DNA from: CAYYNP01 sp964472545
Lineage (GTDB): Bacteria > Planctomycetota > Planctomycetia > Pirellulales > Thermoguttaceae
Assembly (NCBI GenBank): GCA_964472545.1
Contig: CAYYNP010000073.1
Location: forward strand, 1 to 34,622
DNA length: 34,622 nt
Reading direction: 5' to 3'
Shown here: positions 8,317-16,557 of the stretch, one piece after another
Numbering within the stretch: the stretch's first letter is position 1
How the letters are laid out: the number at the start of each line of letters is the position of its first letter
Made by a program: the position numbers and the translations under genes
Notes under the pieces: generated by a model
Databases searched by the model: none
What the model was told of the DNA's origin: nothing
The model's input: only the letters and a program-made list of their open reading frames with translations

Positions 8317-9564
8317 ATGACCAACTCAGCCGGTAGCCGTATCCTGGTCGTCACACTGGGCCTGCTCTGCCAGGTCTCTTTCTGCCCAGCCGGTGAGCCG
8401 CCGAACTCCGACAAACCGACAGCTCCCAAGCGGAAGAAACGCGAGCCGCTGCTTCGGGGCCGCCGTACGTTTGTGCCGATCGTCAAGTGGCTGCCCGAGG
8501 CGATCGAGGTGCCGGATTCCACTGCCAAGACCGAGGCCGAGATGAAACCCTACACCGAGGAAATCTCCGACACCGGCGTGACCTTCGACTTGGTGCCGAT
8601 CCCCGGTGGCAAGTTCATCATGGGCAGCCCCGAGAGCGAAGAACACCGCTGGTTGAAGGATAAGAAAGGTAACGAAATCAGGGACAAACACGGCAACAAG
8701 GTCAGCGACGAGGGGCCGCAGCACGAAGTGATCCTCGAGCCGTTTTGGATGGGCAAATGCGAGGTCACCTGGGATGAGTTCGAACTGTGGGAAGCGAGGA
8801 TCGACCGGGAGCGCAGGGCGCTACGGCACACGAAGGAAGGCACAAAGCCATCGAAAAGAGAGAAGCTCATCGATGCCCTGGGCCGGCCCAGCCTAGTGCC
8901 GAAGATCGACATGACGTTCGGAATGGGCTACGACGGTTACCCGGCCATCTGCATGACAAATTTCGCGGCCAAGCTCTACTGCCAATGGCTTTCGGCCAAG
9001 ACGGGCCGCTACTACCGCCTGCCGACCGAGGCCGAATGGGAATACGCCTGCCGCGCCGGCACTACCACGGCGTACAGCTTCGGTAACGACCCGAAGGACC
9101 TCGACGAGTACGCTTGGTACTACGACAACTGCGAAGTCGAAGGCGAGGCGGGCTACCAGAAGGTCGGCCAGAAGAAGCCGAACCCCTGGGGCCTCTACGA
9201 CATGCACGGCAACGTGTCGGAATGGGTGCTCGATCAGTACGACCCGCAGTACTACCGACGATTCGCCGGCAAGACGGTAAAGCGTCCGTTGTTGGTGCCA
9301 AAGGAACTCTTCCCCAGGGTTGCCCGTGGTGGTTGTTGGTGGGACGATCCTGACCGGCTCCGCAGCGCAGCGCGGATTGCGTCGAGCCGGGAGTGGAACG
9401 CCAACGATCCGCAAATCCCGCAGGACAGAGAATACCACACCGAGATGTACTGTCCCGGCTTCCGCATCGTCCGCCCGCTGCGCATGCCGACGGTAGAAGA
9501 GTGCCGCCGCTACGATGTCTCCCGCCGCGACGCCCGCTGGGACACGCCAGATGGGAGACTCTGA
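8317..9564 (+). CDS. Exported formylglycine-generating-enzyme-fold protein, paralogue 2
   Basis: AAGGAGA precedes the ATG by 8 bases. The 415-aa product has a signal peptide (1-26, ending near AG-EPP), then a basic stretch and an FGE-sulfatase domain: IPGGKFIMGSP (95-105), DEGPQHEVILEPFWMGKCEVTW, RYYRLPTEAEWEYACRAG, NPWGLYDMHGNVSEW, ARGGCWWDDP (336-345), CPGFRIVRPL. By eye it is about 70 percent identical to the preceding protein along its whole length, so the pair is a tandem duplication that has been kept. The same catalytic cysteines are missing. The two differ most in the N-terminal part after the signal peptide and in the helical insert near 155-185, where charged residues dominate. An extracytoplasmic location is likely; the substrate is unknown. 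Confidence 0.88.
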   Translation: MTNSAGSRILVVTLGLLCQVSFCPAGEPPNSDKPTAPKRKKREPLLRGRRTFVPIVKWLPEAIEVPDSTAKTEAEMKPYTEEISDTGVTFDLVPIPGGKFIMGSPESEEHRWLKDKKGNEIRDKHGNKVSDEGPQHEVILEPFWMGKCEVTWDEFELWEARIDRERRALRHTKEGTKPSKREKLIDALGRPSLVPKIDMTFGMGYDGYPAICMTNFAAKLYCQWLSAKTGRYYRLPTEAEWEYACRAGTTTAYSFGNDPKDLDEYAWYYDNCEVEGEAGYQKVGQKKPNPWGLYDMHGNVSEWVLDQYDPQYYRRFAGKTVKRPLLVPKELFPRVARGGCWWDDPDRLRSAARIASSREWNANDPQIPQDREYHTEMYCPGFRIVRPLRMPTVEECRRYDVSRRDARWDTPDGRL

Positions 9565-9643
9565 CGGATCGGTTCTCGGGGAAGACGGAGTGCTCGCGAC
9601 ACTCTGTCGTAGCTGGATTCGTGAGTATTCCGGGCCAACGCGA

Positions 9644-9677
9644 AGCGGCCCCAACCCAAACGAGGGCTGGGGCCGCT
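9644..9677. terminator. Hairpin between convergent genes
   Basis: AGCGGCCCCAACCC and GGGCTGGGGCCGCT form a 14-bp stem (one G-U type mismatch) with a 6-base loop. It lies between the stop of the second FGE-like gene and the convergent stop of the glutamate-synthase-like gene. There is no T-run on either side, so efficiency as an intrinsic terminator is uncertain. Confidence 0.6.
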
Positions 9678-9713
9678 GGTGTGACCGAAGGCGCGATCTT
9701 CGCTATCGAGTGA

Positions 9714-11306
9714 CTACGCGTCGAGGATCTTATCCGCCTCTTCGCGGTAGGCGTCCATCACGTAGGGGATGCCGGTCACTTCGGCACACTCCTTGGTCAG
9801 GCTCATCAACTCGCGGCGGCTGATCGACGGGACGGAGAAGCAGCGGGCACCGGCCATCAACTGCTGCAGGCCGACGGCCAGCTTGTTGGCGTAGGAGTAG
9901 ATGCCCACCGCGCCGAGCGGGATGTTCTTCATCTCGTCGCGGCCGACCAGATCGGCAACGGCCTCGTAGCAGATGAAGATCTCTTCCGCCGTGGTGCCGT
10001 GCTTCGAGACGGTCTTGGGCAACTCTTCGTCCTTGAGCCACTGGTCGATGTTTTTGCCGACCATGCCGGGGATCATCAACGCCCGGCCCATGCAGATCGC
10101 CTTGACGTACGGGGCTCCCATGGCCAGCGACTTGAAGATGTGGTCTTCGGCGCTGAACCCGCCGGCGAAAGCCATGTCGGATACGCGCTCGCCCTTCTTG
10201 GTCAGCCGATCGGCGAAATCGACCGCCGCCGCGTGCAGGTAGATCGCCGGTACGCCCCACTCTTCCATCATCCGCCAGGGGCTCATGCCGGTTCCGCCCG
10301 GGGCACCGTCGATCGTGAGCAGGTCGATCTTGGCCTTGCTGCACCATTTGATCGCCATGGCCAACTCACGGATCGGATAGGCACCGGTCTTCAGCGTGAC
10401 CCGCTTGAAGCCCAGGCTGCGCAGCCGCTCGACCTCACCCAGGAAGCCCTCTTCGTCGACGAAGCCCAGCCGGCTGTGGCGCTCGAACTGCGGCAGGGCG
10501 CCGGTCTTGAAGGCCGCCTGGTTGATCGGGTCGGAGGGGTCGGGCGTGACGATATAGCCGCGCTTCTGCAGTTCCAACGCCCGATCGAGCGAATCGACCT
10601 TGATCTCGCCGCCGATGCACTTGGCGCCTTGGCCCCACTTCAACTCGATGGTGTCCAGGCCGTGCTTCTCCAACACGTACTCGGCCACGCCCAAGCGGGT
10701 GTCCTCGACGTTCATCTGTACGAGGATTTCGCCCAGGCCGCGGTGGTACTTCTTGTAGGTCGAGATCCGGCGGTCCATGTCCGGGGCCTTGGTGACCTTG
10801 CCGTCGGAGTTGAGCTCCAAGGCCGGGTCGATACCGCAGACGTTCTCGCCGCAGACCAGCGTCACGCCGCTGATCGCGGCGCCGACGGCAAAGTGCTCCC
10901 AGTTCTTCCGGGCGATCTCGGTGGAGCCCAACGCACCGGTAAACACCGGCGTGGCCAGCTTGACCTTGCGGTCCCAGCCGTACTCGGTCTCGACGTTGAC
11001 GTCCGGGAACTTACAGGTATCCGGATTGGCTTCGACTCCCTCCGGCAATCCTTCGCCGCCGAGCGCGTATCCCTGGATGTTCAGATGCGAGTAGTCGATC
11101 GGGTAGTCCTTGTCGGCACCGGCGGTCACGTCGCCGAACGGGCCGGGGTAGATCAACTCGCGGCCCCGGAAGGTCGCCCGAAATACTTCGCAGTTGCCTT
11201 TGCAGCCGTCGATACATCGGGAGCAGAGCCCCGATTGGGGCGCTACGCTACGCGAACGGTTCGCCGACAACGTGGCGTCGTTGGCATTGGGTTGCTGAAG
11301 GTTCAC
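9714..11306 (-). CDS. FMN-binding glutamate-synthase-family protein
   Basis: GTG at 11306 is the start because AAGGAGA lies 8 bases upstream; the longer frame begins at a TTG (11357) with no binding site. The product is 530 aa. A cysteine cluster at 28, 31, 35 and 39 (CSRCIDGCKGNC) suggests a bound metal or Fe-S cluster near the N-terminus. The rest matches the FMN/synthase barrel of glutamate synthase: WGQGAKCIGG at 224-233 and DGAPGGTGMSP at 333-343, followed by GGFSAEDHIFKSLAMGA. The glutaminase domain and the NADPH-binding small subunit are absent. In bacteria such stand-alone proteins are annotated glutamate-synthase-like; the electron donor and product are not known. It is monocistronic here and cytoplasmic. 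Confidence 0.88.
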   Translation of the reverse strand: MNLQQPNANDATLSANRSRSVAPQSGLCSRCIDGCKGNCEVFRATFRGRELIYPGPFGDVTAGADKDYPIDYSHLNIQGYALGGEGLPEGVEANPDTCKFPDVNVETEYGWDRKVKLATPVFTGALGSTEIARKNWEHFAVGAAISGVTLVCGENVCGIDPALELNSDGKVTKAPDMDRRISTYKKYHRGLGEILVQMNVEDTRLGVAEYVLEKHGLDTIELKWGQGAKCIGGEIKVDSLDRALELQKRGYIVTPDPSDPINQAAFKTGALPQFERHSRLGFVDEEGFLGEVERLRSLGFKRVTLKTGAYPIRELAMAIKWCSKAKIDLLTIDGAPGGTGMSPWRMMEEWGVPAIYLHAAAVDFADRLTKKGERVSDMAFAGGFSAEDHIFKSLAMGAPYVKAICMGRALMIPGMVGKNIDQWLKDEELPKTVSKHGTTAEEIFICYEAVADLVGRDEMKNIPLGAVGIYSYANKLAVGLQQLMAGARCFSVPSISRRELMSLTKECAEVTGIPYVMDAYREEADKILDA

Positions 11307-11708
11307 AGTGTGTGTCTCCTTGGCACGGTCCTGAATGAAAGGTCTGGTGAAGCGCAAGTCTGTTTCGACCGCGCACGAATTGAGGGGTGTGATCCCCCGC
11401 TAAAATGGAAAAGGCTGCGAGGCGTCAAAACGCAGTGGCCACAATGCGCGGCCGCCTTCAGCCCAACCGGAAAGCACCCAGTATGAGTAAAATGCAACTT
11501 AGAATAACCAATCCTGCAAATCAAGGTGCTGCGCGATAAGATATCCTAATACATTACATAAGGAGGGCTACTATCTTCGTGAGTTGTAGGGTCGATCGCG
11601 CAGGCGAGAGATGGCAAGAAAAGAAACATGCCCACGCTAAGCGTGGGCATGGTGATGTGAGTGGGCTGTTTGGTCAAACCACAAAGCCACAGACCGTTCG
11701 ATGCGGCC
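11307..11708. other. Intergenic region upstream of the glutamate-synthase-like gene
   Basis: About 400 bases without a credible gene. It is AT-richer (around 11480-11580) than its surroundings and probably contains the minus-strand promoter for the gene ending at 9714, but no convincing -35/-10 pair stands out. A short perfect palindrome lies at 11627-11651. Confidence 0.5.
11627..11651. repeat. Perfect short palindrome CATGCCCACGC-TAA-GCGTGGGCATG
   Basis: An 11-bp perfect stem with a 3-base loop lies about 55 bases beyond the stop of the proline-rich TPR gene (minus strand). It could be its terminator or a REP-like unit; no T-run follows it. Confidence 0.7.
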
Positions 11709-13181
11709 CTACTGCCCAAATGGGCTCGGGGCGCCGTCGTTGGGCATCTCTGGGGTTTCGATCGGAGGACCGCCAAACGGATTGGGCGGGCCGGCGCCTG
11801 GATTCATCGGTGGCGTTTCGATTGCGGGGCCGCCGAACGGGTTGGTCGGACCTTCCCCCGGTGCGCCGGGAGCTGGGCTTGCCGGTGGCGTTGCCGGCGG
11901 TGTCGCCGGTGGTGTCGCCGGTGGTGTCGCCGGTGGAGCTACCGGGCCGCCGGGCAGAATCAGACCGCCCGGTGGCGCGGGGGCGGCACCCGGACCATCG
12001 GCCGGTTCCGGTGTGGTGTCCTCCGGTTCGGCAGGCGGCATACCTAGGATGTCCAGCGAGTTGTCTTCTTCCGCCGGATCGGGCGGCGAAGTGCCGGGCA
12101 GCACGTCCGCGGGATCGACCGGTCCATCAGGCGGATCTGCTGTGGGCGGCGTTGGGGGAACGACCGGAGTCGGCAGACCGGCGCCCGGCAGGCCGGCGGC
12201 AGGTAGGGGAGTAAGCGGATTCGTGCCTGGCGGTGTCGGCGGAGCGACCGCTGGCGGCAGCGGCGGAGTTACACCGGCCGGGCCACCAAACGGCGGCGTC
12301 GGCGGTACCGGCTGCTCGGCCGGTACGTCGAAGATATTCCCGCCATTCGCCGGCGGAGGCGGAGTGATGCCGCCAGGCAGTCCAGGAGGTGTCACGGCCG
12401 GCGGTCCCGGCGGTGCGACGGCGGGCGGCGTCGGCGGAGTCACTCCTCCAGGCCCGCCAGGGCCTGGGCCAAGCGGATCCACCGCAGGCGGCACTCCAGG
12501 CACACCGTCGTCCTTAAATGGATTTGGCGGCGCGACCGGTCCCGGGCCCGTCGGCGGAACCACCGGCGGCGTGGGCGTCACCACACCGGGCCCCGGTCCG
12601 GTGACTCCCGGTCCCGGAACGGTCGGATCGGGAACGGTCAGCGGGCCTTCGCCAAACGTATCCGGACCGATGGCAGGCGGCGGAGTCGGCACGTCGGGCA
12701 ACGTCGTCGTCATGCCGTTGAACTGACCCTCCAGCACGCCCCGTTCGGCGGCCCGATTCTGCTGGTAGCGCCGCTGCAGATTCTCTTCCTCGCGTTTTCG
12801 TGCGGCCAATTGGGCCTTCACACGAAACGTCTCCAGGTGCAGCCGGGTCGAACCTTGGATCCGCTCGAGCGATCGCGCCACGTTGTACGACCGATCGACG
12901 TCGAGGCTTTCCAGGTCGGCACCCTTCTGCAAGTCGGTGTCGGCCTCCGCATCGCGGCCGATCTTCTGATACGTCAGCCCGCGAAAGTAGAAAACTCGCG
13001 GGTCTTGGCTGCCGGCCTCGACGGCGGCGGTAAACTGGCCGTGGGCCGCGACGTACTCACCCGAGTTAAACGCCCGCACGCCGCTACCGTACAACTGCCG
13101 CAGCACGGCGTCGTCGGCCTCAGTGGGCAGCGCGGTCAGCAAGACCAGCGCGGCGGCCAACACGATAAGACTCCGATACAT
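11709..13181 (-). CDS. Exported TPR-like protein with long proline-rich tail
   Basis: The ATG at 13181 has AGGAG 7 bases upstream; the longer frame from a GTG at 13205 would start inside that leader. The product is 490 aa. Residues 1-22 are a Sec signal peptide (MYRSLIVLAAALVLLTALPTEA). Residues 24-95 read as two tetratricopeptide-like repeats ('GVRAFNSGEYVAAHGQFTAA', 'YFRGLTYQKIGRDAEADTDL'). A charged coiled-coil-like helix follows to about 150. The remaining 320 residues are proline-rich with P-P-x-x-P-P and N-P-F-G-G-P units. Such planctomycete proteins are likely periplasmic or cell-surface scaffolds; function is unknown. Composition of the tail is set by short tandem DNA repeats, so length variation between strains is expected. 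Confidence 0.8.
   Translation of the reverse strand: MYRSLIVLAAALVLLTALPTEADDAVLRQLYGSGVRAFNSGEYVAAHGQFTAAVEAGSQDPRVFYFRGLTYQKIGRDAEADTDLQKGADLESLDVDRSYNVARSLERIQGSTRLHLETFRVKAQLAARKREEENLQRRYQQNRAAERGVLEGQFNGMTTTLPDVPTPPPAIGPDTFGEGPLTVPDPTVPGPGVTGPGPGVVTPTPPVVPPTGPGPVAPPNPFKDDGVPGVPPAVDPLGPGPGGPGGVTPPTPPAVAPPGPPAVTPPGLPGGITPPPPANGGNIFDVPAEQPVPPTPPFGGPAGVTPPLPPAVAPPTPPGTNPLTPLPAAGLPGAGLPTPVVPPTPPTADPPDGPVDPADVLPGTSPPDPAEEDNSLDILGMPPAEPEDTTPEPADGPGAAPAPPGGLILPGGPVAPPATPPATPPATPPATPPASPAPGAPGEGPTNPFGGPAIETPPMNPGAGPPNPFGGPPIETPEMPNDGAPSPFGQ
11887..11934 (-). repeat. 12-bp tandem repeats in the proline-rich tail
   Basis: Four 12-bp units, three of them identical (GGTGTCGCCGGT at 11899-11934), encode successive P-P-A-T blocks in the tail of the TPR protein. 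This is a candidate slippage hot spot. Confidence 0.85.
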
Positions 13182-14142
13182 GACTGACTCCTGATCGAGA
13201 AACACCCCGGCGAGACGGGGTCAACCGCAGATACTATCACCACTTACAACGAGCCAAAGACGGCCCGAATTCTAGTTGATATTAACCGATGTCGGGGGCG
13301 AATTCAAGCAGACGGTCGGGTTCAAGTCGGACGCAGTTCGTAAGCTGTTGTTTTCAAACGACTTACATCGTGAAGCACGATCCCGCTCGGCCAGCCCTAT
13401 CCTAACGGGAGCCCAGCGGCCCTACTCCCTATCGCAATGTCCCCCTATCTCATTGTCGGCCTCCATCCTATTCGACGCCACTGCCGACGGAGAGTTCCCC
13501 GCGAATCTGCCCTGCGACACTGCCGGGCGACGCTGCGGGGTGCTTCTGCTCGGCGATCTTGCCCGGCGACTTTGCCCCGTGATTCGACAACTGCGCATGC
13601 GAAACAGGACCGCCGTCTGCGCGCTCGGCATCCTACCGAGATCGGTCACCCAGACACCACGGGGAAGCGAATCCCGTGTTCTGCGGTAGGGCGCGCAGCC
13701 GGGCCGTCCTGTTTCGGCACAGCTTCGGTGCCTCCGGGCGATCAACGCCGTCACCCCATAACGGACGGCCCGATCGATCCCGTGTCACCGGCGGAGAGGA
13801 AGTTGCCTATCCTTTGTCCGCAACCCAGTCATCGTAAAACGGTCCCAACGGTCTTAACGTGAATGCCGCCTGAATCGGAAAGCCCTGCTGGAACACCGCA
13901 GGTGGTCGCGAGCGTAACGGTTATAGGGCCTTGGCCGCCCGCACCGTACGGCCTGCAATGGCTGGGGGATGAAAGCAGGGCCGGGATTTGGCGTTAGCTA
14001 GAAAAGACTGGGGATCTCTTTCGGCGGGTGGCTGGGGCATAGCGCAGCGGTGCCCCAGAAAATCAGCAGGCGATGGCACTGGCAATCTGGGGCACCGCTG
14101 CGCTATGCCCCAGCCACCCATTAACCTTGCCGTTCTGGTGTA
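13182..14142. other. Long gap with no recognisable gene
   Basis: Nearly 1 kb. Open frames on both strands (for example 13276-13689 plus and 13422-13754 minus) have no ribosome binding site, no recognisable domain and Arg/Ser/Pro-rich frameshift-like composition, so they are not called. A small hairpin ACCCCG-GCGAGA-CGGGGT (13203-13220) lies in the leader of the TPR gene. The 33-bp inverted repeat 14026-14119 occupies the far end. Confidence 0.6.
14026..14119. repeat. Perfect 33-bp inverted repeat (GTGGCTGGGG family)
   Basis: Left arm 14026-14058 and right arm 14087-14119 are perfect reverse complements (start GGGTGGCTGGGGCATAGCGC) with a 28-base loop. It lies 23 bases past the yraN stop codon. 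The core GTGGCTGGGG-N3-AGCGCAGCG is shared with the repeat at 32724-32796. Confidence 0.9.
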
Positions 14143-14574
14143 CTACGAATAGAACTCCCCCTTTCCCCGCGCCTCGAACGCGTTGATGAAGTGCTCGATC
14201 TTCGGACGCCACTTGCCCGGCGGCCAGGTGACGGCGATCACGTCGAAACGGGCCGGGTATTCCAACAGGCCGTGACGCTTCATGAAGGTGACGGCCAGCC
14301 GGGTCAGGCGCCGCTGTTTGTCCGGGTCGACGGCTTCGGCCGGGTGGCCGGCGTCTTGGGACTGGCGCGTCTTGACTTCCACGAAGACCAACGTGCGATC
14401 GCGATCGACGGCCACGATGTCCAGTTCGCCCGGCTTCAGACGGCGGCCCTGGGCGAGGATCTTGTAGCCGCGGCGGCGCAAGTACCAGACGGCCGCCCTT
14501 TCGCCGCGTCGACCCAGCGAGCGGCGGGGAAAGACACGCCGCCACCAGCCCAAGAGCACGCGACGCTCACCCAT
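14143..14574 (-). CDS. yraN: YraN family protein (UPF0102, endonuclease-like)
   Basis: The 143-aa product carries the family core: LGRRGERAAVWYLRRRGYKIL (22-41 region), then GELDIVAVDRDRTLVFVEVKTR, the E-x-D ... E-V-K arrangement of the restriction-endonuclease-like fold. GGAGG is 7 bases before the ATG. YraN proteins are small cytoplasmic proteins of uncertain function, thought to act on DNA (Holliday-junction-resolvase-like). Position downstream of rplS in the ffh/rpsP/trmD region is the usual context in bacteria. It is separated from rplS by a 320-base gap full of inverted repeats, so it may be transcribed with less efficiency or from its own promoter. Confidence 0.9.
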   Translation of the reverse strand: MGERRVLLGWWRRVFPRRSLGRRGERAAVWYLRRRGYKILAQGRRLKPGELDIVAVDRDRTLVFVEVKTRQSQDAGHPAEAVDPDKQRRLTRLAVTFMKRHGLLEYPARFDVIAVTWPPGKWRPKIEHFINAFEARGKGEFYS

Positions 14575-14634
14575 GGCTGGACCTCCCCTTGACCGTTCTC
14601 CATCGACTGGGCCCCGTCCCAGAAGCTACTGCTA

Positions 14635-14747
14635 TGTCAACATTCAGTTTTGGGGTGACGGTCTTTGTGGCGTAAGCCTCCAGCTTGCGTTTGGCGCTGA
14701 GTCCCAAACGGCAAGCAAGATGCTCGCCCCACCTTCAAATGTTGACA
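14635..14747. repeat. Imperfect inverted repeat with TGTCAACATT ends
   Basis: The ends TGTCAACATT (14635-14644) and AATGTTGACA (14738-14747) are perfect inverted repeats. Inside, GTGGCGTAAGCCTCCAGCTT (14667 on) pairs imperfectly with the arm ending GCTCGCCCCAC (to 14732). The terminal inverted repeats plus internal palindrome resemble a small non-autonomous mobile element, though no target duplication was identified. Confidence 0.55.
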
Positions 14748-14771
14748 AAGCACTATCCATTGCAGTCGACC

Positions 14772-14866
14772 CTAGCCGGGGGCGGAAGCCCCCGGAAGGC
14801 ACGCGCCAGGGCGGACTTCGCATCGACGATGGCGCCGACCCTCCGGGGGCTTCCGCCCCCGGCTAG
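14772..14866. repeat. Perfect 25-bp inverted repeat with nested palindrome
   Basis: Arms 14772-14796 and 14842-14866 are perfect reverse complements (CTAGCCGGGGGCGGAAGCCC...), with a 45-base loop. Each arm is itself a hairpin, CCGGGGGC-GGAA-GCCCCCGG. It begins 28 bases after the rplS stop and may end transcription of the ribosomal operon. Confidence 0.9.
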
Positions 14867-14894
14867 TCTCGCGGCCCAAAGGCGACGCGCGACG

Positions 14895-15290
14895 TTACTT
14901 CTTCGCCGCTTTGGCTTCCATTTCGGCCCGCTTCTTGGGATCCACGCGGCGTTCCTTCAACCGTACGGCCTTGCCGACGCGGTCGCGGAGGTAGTAGAGC
15001 TTGGCGCGGCGGGTGATGCCGGAGCGCTTGACCTCGATCTTGGCCACCCGGGGCGAGTGCAGCGGGAACTTTCGCTCCACGCCTTCGCCCTGTACAATCC
15101 GCCGCACGGAGAACATCTCGCGGGTGCCCGAGCCGCTACGGGCAATCACCACGCCGGTAAATACCTGAATCCGCTCTTTCTCGCCTTCGAGGATCCGGCA
15201 GTGGACGTCGACGGTGTCGCCGATCTCGAAGAAGGGCACTTCCTCTTTCATCGACCCGGCTTCGACCAGGTTCATCAGTTCCTGACTCAT
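14895..15290 (-). CDS. rplS: 50S ribosomal protein L19
   Basis: The ATG at 15290 is used: AAAGGG lies 6 bases upstream and the product then begins MSQELMNLVEAGSMKEEVPF, matching the family N-terminus. A GTG at 15314 in the same frame overlaps the trmD stop but adds eight unlikely residues. The product is 131 aa with the L19 core FEIGDTVDVHCRILEGEKER, QVFTGVVIARSGSGTREMFSVRRI and HSPRVAKIEVKRSG, plus a basic C-terminal extension. L19 sits at the interface of the large and small ribosomal subunits. It follows trmD by 20 bases in the ffh-rpsP-trmD-rplS operon. Confidence 0.97.
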   Translation of the reverse strand: MSQELMNLVEAGSMKEEVPFFEIGDTVDVHCRILEGEKERIQVFTGVVIARSGSGTREMFSVRRIVQGEGVERKFPLHSPRVAKIEVKRSGITRRAKLYYLRDRVGKAVRLKERRVDPKKRAEMEAKAAKK

Positions 15291-15310
15291 CGTCTTCCCT
15301 TTCGTCGTGT

Positions 15311-16000
15311 TCACGATTCACCCAGCAGATCGGCCCGGCGCCTGCGGGTGCGTTGTTGGCCGTCTTTCGCTCTATATCGGGCGATCTCTTCGTGGTTTCC
15401 GCTGAGCAGGATTTCGGGAACTTCGAGTCCCCGGAATTCCCGCGGGCGGGTGTATTGGGCAAACTCCAGCCAGCGTTGTGGCCCGGAGAAGGAATCCTCT
15501 TGGCTGCTGTCTTCGTCTCCCAACACGCCCGGCACCAGCCGGATTACCGCGTCGATTATCGCCATCGCGGCCACTTCGCCTCCGTTGAGGATGAAGTCGC
15601 CGATTGAAATCTCTTCCGGTTCGAGGATCTCGCGGATCCTCTCGTCGAACCCCTCGTATCGTCCACACAACAGCAGAATCCGTTGCCGATCGGCCAGCCG
15701 TTCCACGGCCGGCTGGTTAAGCGGCCGGCCTTGGGGCGTGAGCATCACCAGGTGGCCGCCTTCGGGCTCTAGCCCGGCGACCGCCTCCACGCACTCGACC
15801 ACCGGCTCGACCTTCATCACCATGCCGGGGCCGCCCCCGAAGGGACGGTCGTCGACCGACTTGTGCTTGTCGTGGGCGAAGTCGCGGATGTCGTGCAACC
15901 GCACCTCGACCAGACCCGCGTCGATCGATCGCTTCAATAGGCTTTGGCCCAGGTATCCCTGGAAGATGTCGGGAAACAGGGTCAAGACGTCGAAGCGCAT
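15311..16000 (-). CDS. trmD: tRNA (guanine-37-N1)-methyltransferase
   Basis: The 229-aa product begins MRFDVLTLFPDIFQGYLGQS and has the trefoil-knot SAM-binding motifs LCGRYEGFDERI and SIGDFILNGGE, and the catalytic region DDRPFGGGPGMVM. TrmD methylates G37 next to the anticodon of certain tRNAs and prevents +1 frameshifting. Length is slightly below the usual 240-250 aa. The ATG is only 6 bases after the rpsP stop, so the two are co-translated. RimM, which stands between rpsP and trmD in many bacteria, is absent here. Confidence 0.97.
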   Translation of the reverse strand: MRFDVLTLFPDIFQGYLGQSLLKRSIDAGLVEVRLHDIRDFAHDKHKSVDDRPFGGGPGMVMKVEPVVECVEAVAGLEPEGGHLVMLTPQGRPLNQPAVERLADRQRILLLCGRYEGFDERIREILEPEEISIGDFILNGGEVAAMAIIDAVIRLVPGVLGDEDSSQEDSFSGPQRWLEFAQYTRPREFRGLEVPEILLSGNHEEIARYRAKDGQQRTRRRRADLLGES

Positions 16001-16006
16001 TGCCGC

Positions 16007-16465
16007 CTATTCGCTCTTCTCTTGCGGGGTCGGCTCGGCGGATTGCTCTGGAGCCGCCGCTTCCGGGGCCGGCGCTTCCGGGGCCGGCGTTGCGTCGGCT
16101 GCGGCGTCCGCTACGGGGGCATCCTCGGCCGACGCGGCATCCTCTTGCGGCGGCTCGGGCCGACGCCGGCTCTGGGCCAGTTGGTCCAAGGCGGTCTGCT
16201 GCTCCTGCAATCGTGTGCCTTTGCTGCCGTACTTCTTGATCAACACGCCGACCTTGTCGCTGGGCTGGGCACCCACGCTGAGCCAGTAGTCGATCCGCTC
16301 GCCGTTGAGCACCGCTCGGGCGTCGGTGTCGGGGATCATCGGGTCGTAGGTGCCGAGTTCCTCGAGCACGCGGCCGTTGCGGGGTTTCCGCACGTCCATC
16401 GCACAAATGCGATAGAAGGGGCGGTGCCGCCGGCCCAACTTCTTCATCCGAATACGTACTGCCAC
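16007..16465 (-). CDS. rpsP: 30S ribosomal protein S16 with Ala/Pro/Glu-rich extension
   Basis: The start is the GTG at 16465, with AGGAG 6 bases upstream; it gives MAVRIRMKKLGRRHRPFYRI, the standard S16 N-terminus. Residues 1-85 are the normal S16 fold (YDPMIPD, ERIDYWLSVGAQPSDKV). Residues about 100-152 form an extra low-complexity tail of Ala, Pro and Glu ending PQEKSE, so the protein is nearly twice the usual 80-90 aa. The acidic tail on a ribosomal protein is unusual but S16 extensions occur in several phyla. It follows ffh by 92 bases. Confidence 0.96.
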   Translation of the reverse strand: MAVRIRMKKLGRRHRPFYRICAMDVRKPRNGRVLEELGTYDPMIPDTDARAVLNGERIDYWLSVGAQPSDKVGVLIKKYGSKGTRLQEQQTALDQLAQSRRRPEPPQEDAASAEDAPVADAAADATPAPEAPAPEAAAPEQSAEPTPQEKSE

Positions 16466-16557
16466 GCTGTTCTCCTGTGTGAACCGGTTGGTTGTTCGCT
16501 CGTGTGTATCGTTTGGGTTGTTTCGATTACTGGCCCCACCGGCTGCCGTGCCGGGTT

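Larger units (their letters stand above)
14575..14894. other. Gap between rplS and yraN filled by two inverted repeats
   Basis: No gene is visible. The space is occupied almost completely by the two elements at 14635-14747 and 14772-14866, next to each other. Confidence 0.7.

Noticed and set aside
9999..11486. 495-aa plus-strand open frame
   Set aside because: Antisense to the glutamate-synthase-like gene; low-complexity composition.
11701..12726. Glycine-rich 341-aa plus-strand frame resembling a collagen-like or PE-PGRS protein
   Set aside because: It is the complement of the proline-rich tail on the minus strand; Pro codons read in antisense give Gly.
13276..13862. Possible small genes in the 13.2-14.1 kb gap
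   Set aside because: No binding site, no recognisable motif, and overlapping frames on both strands of equal quality.
14685..16289. 534-aa plus-strand open frame
   Set aside because: Antisense to rplS, trmD and part of rpsP.
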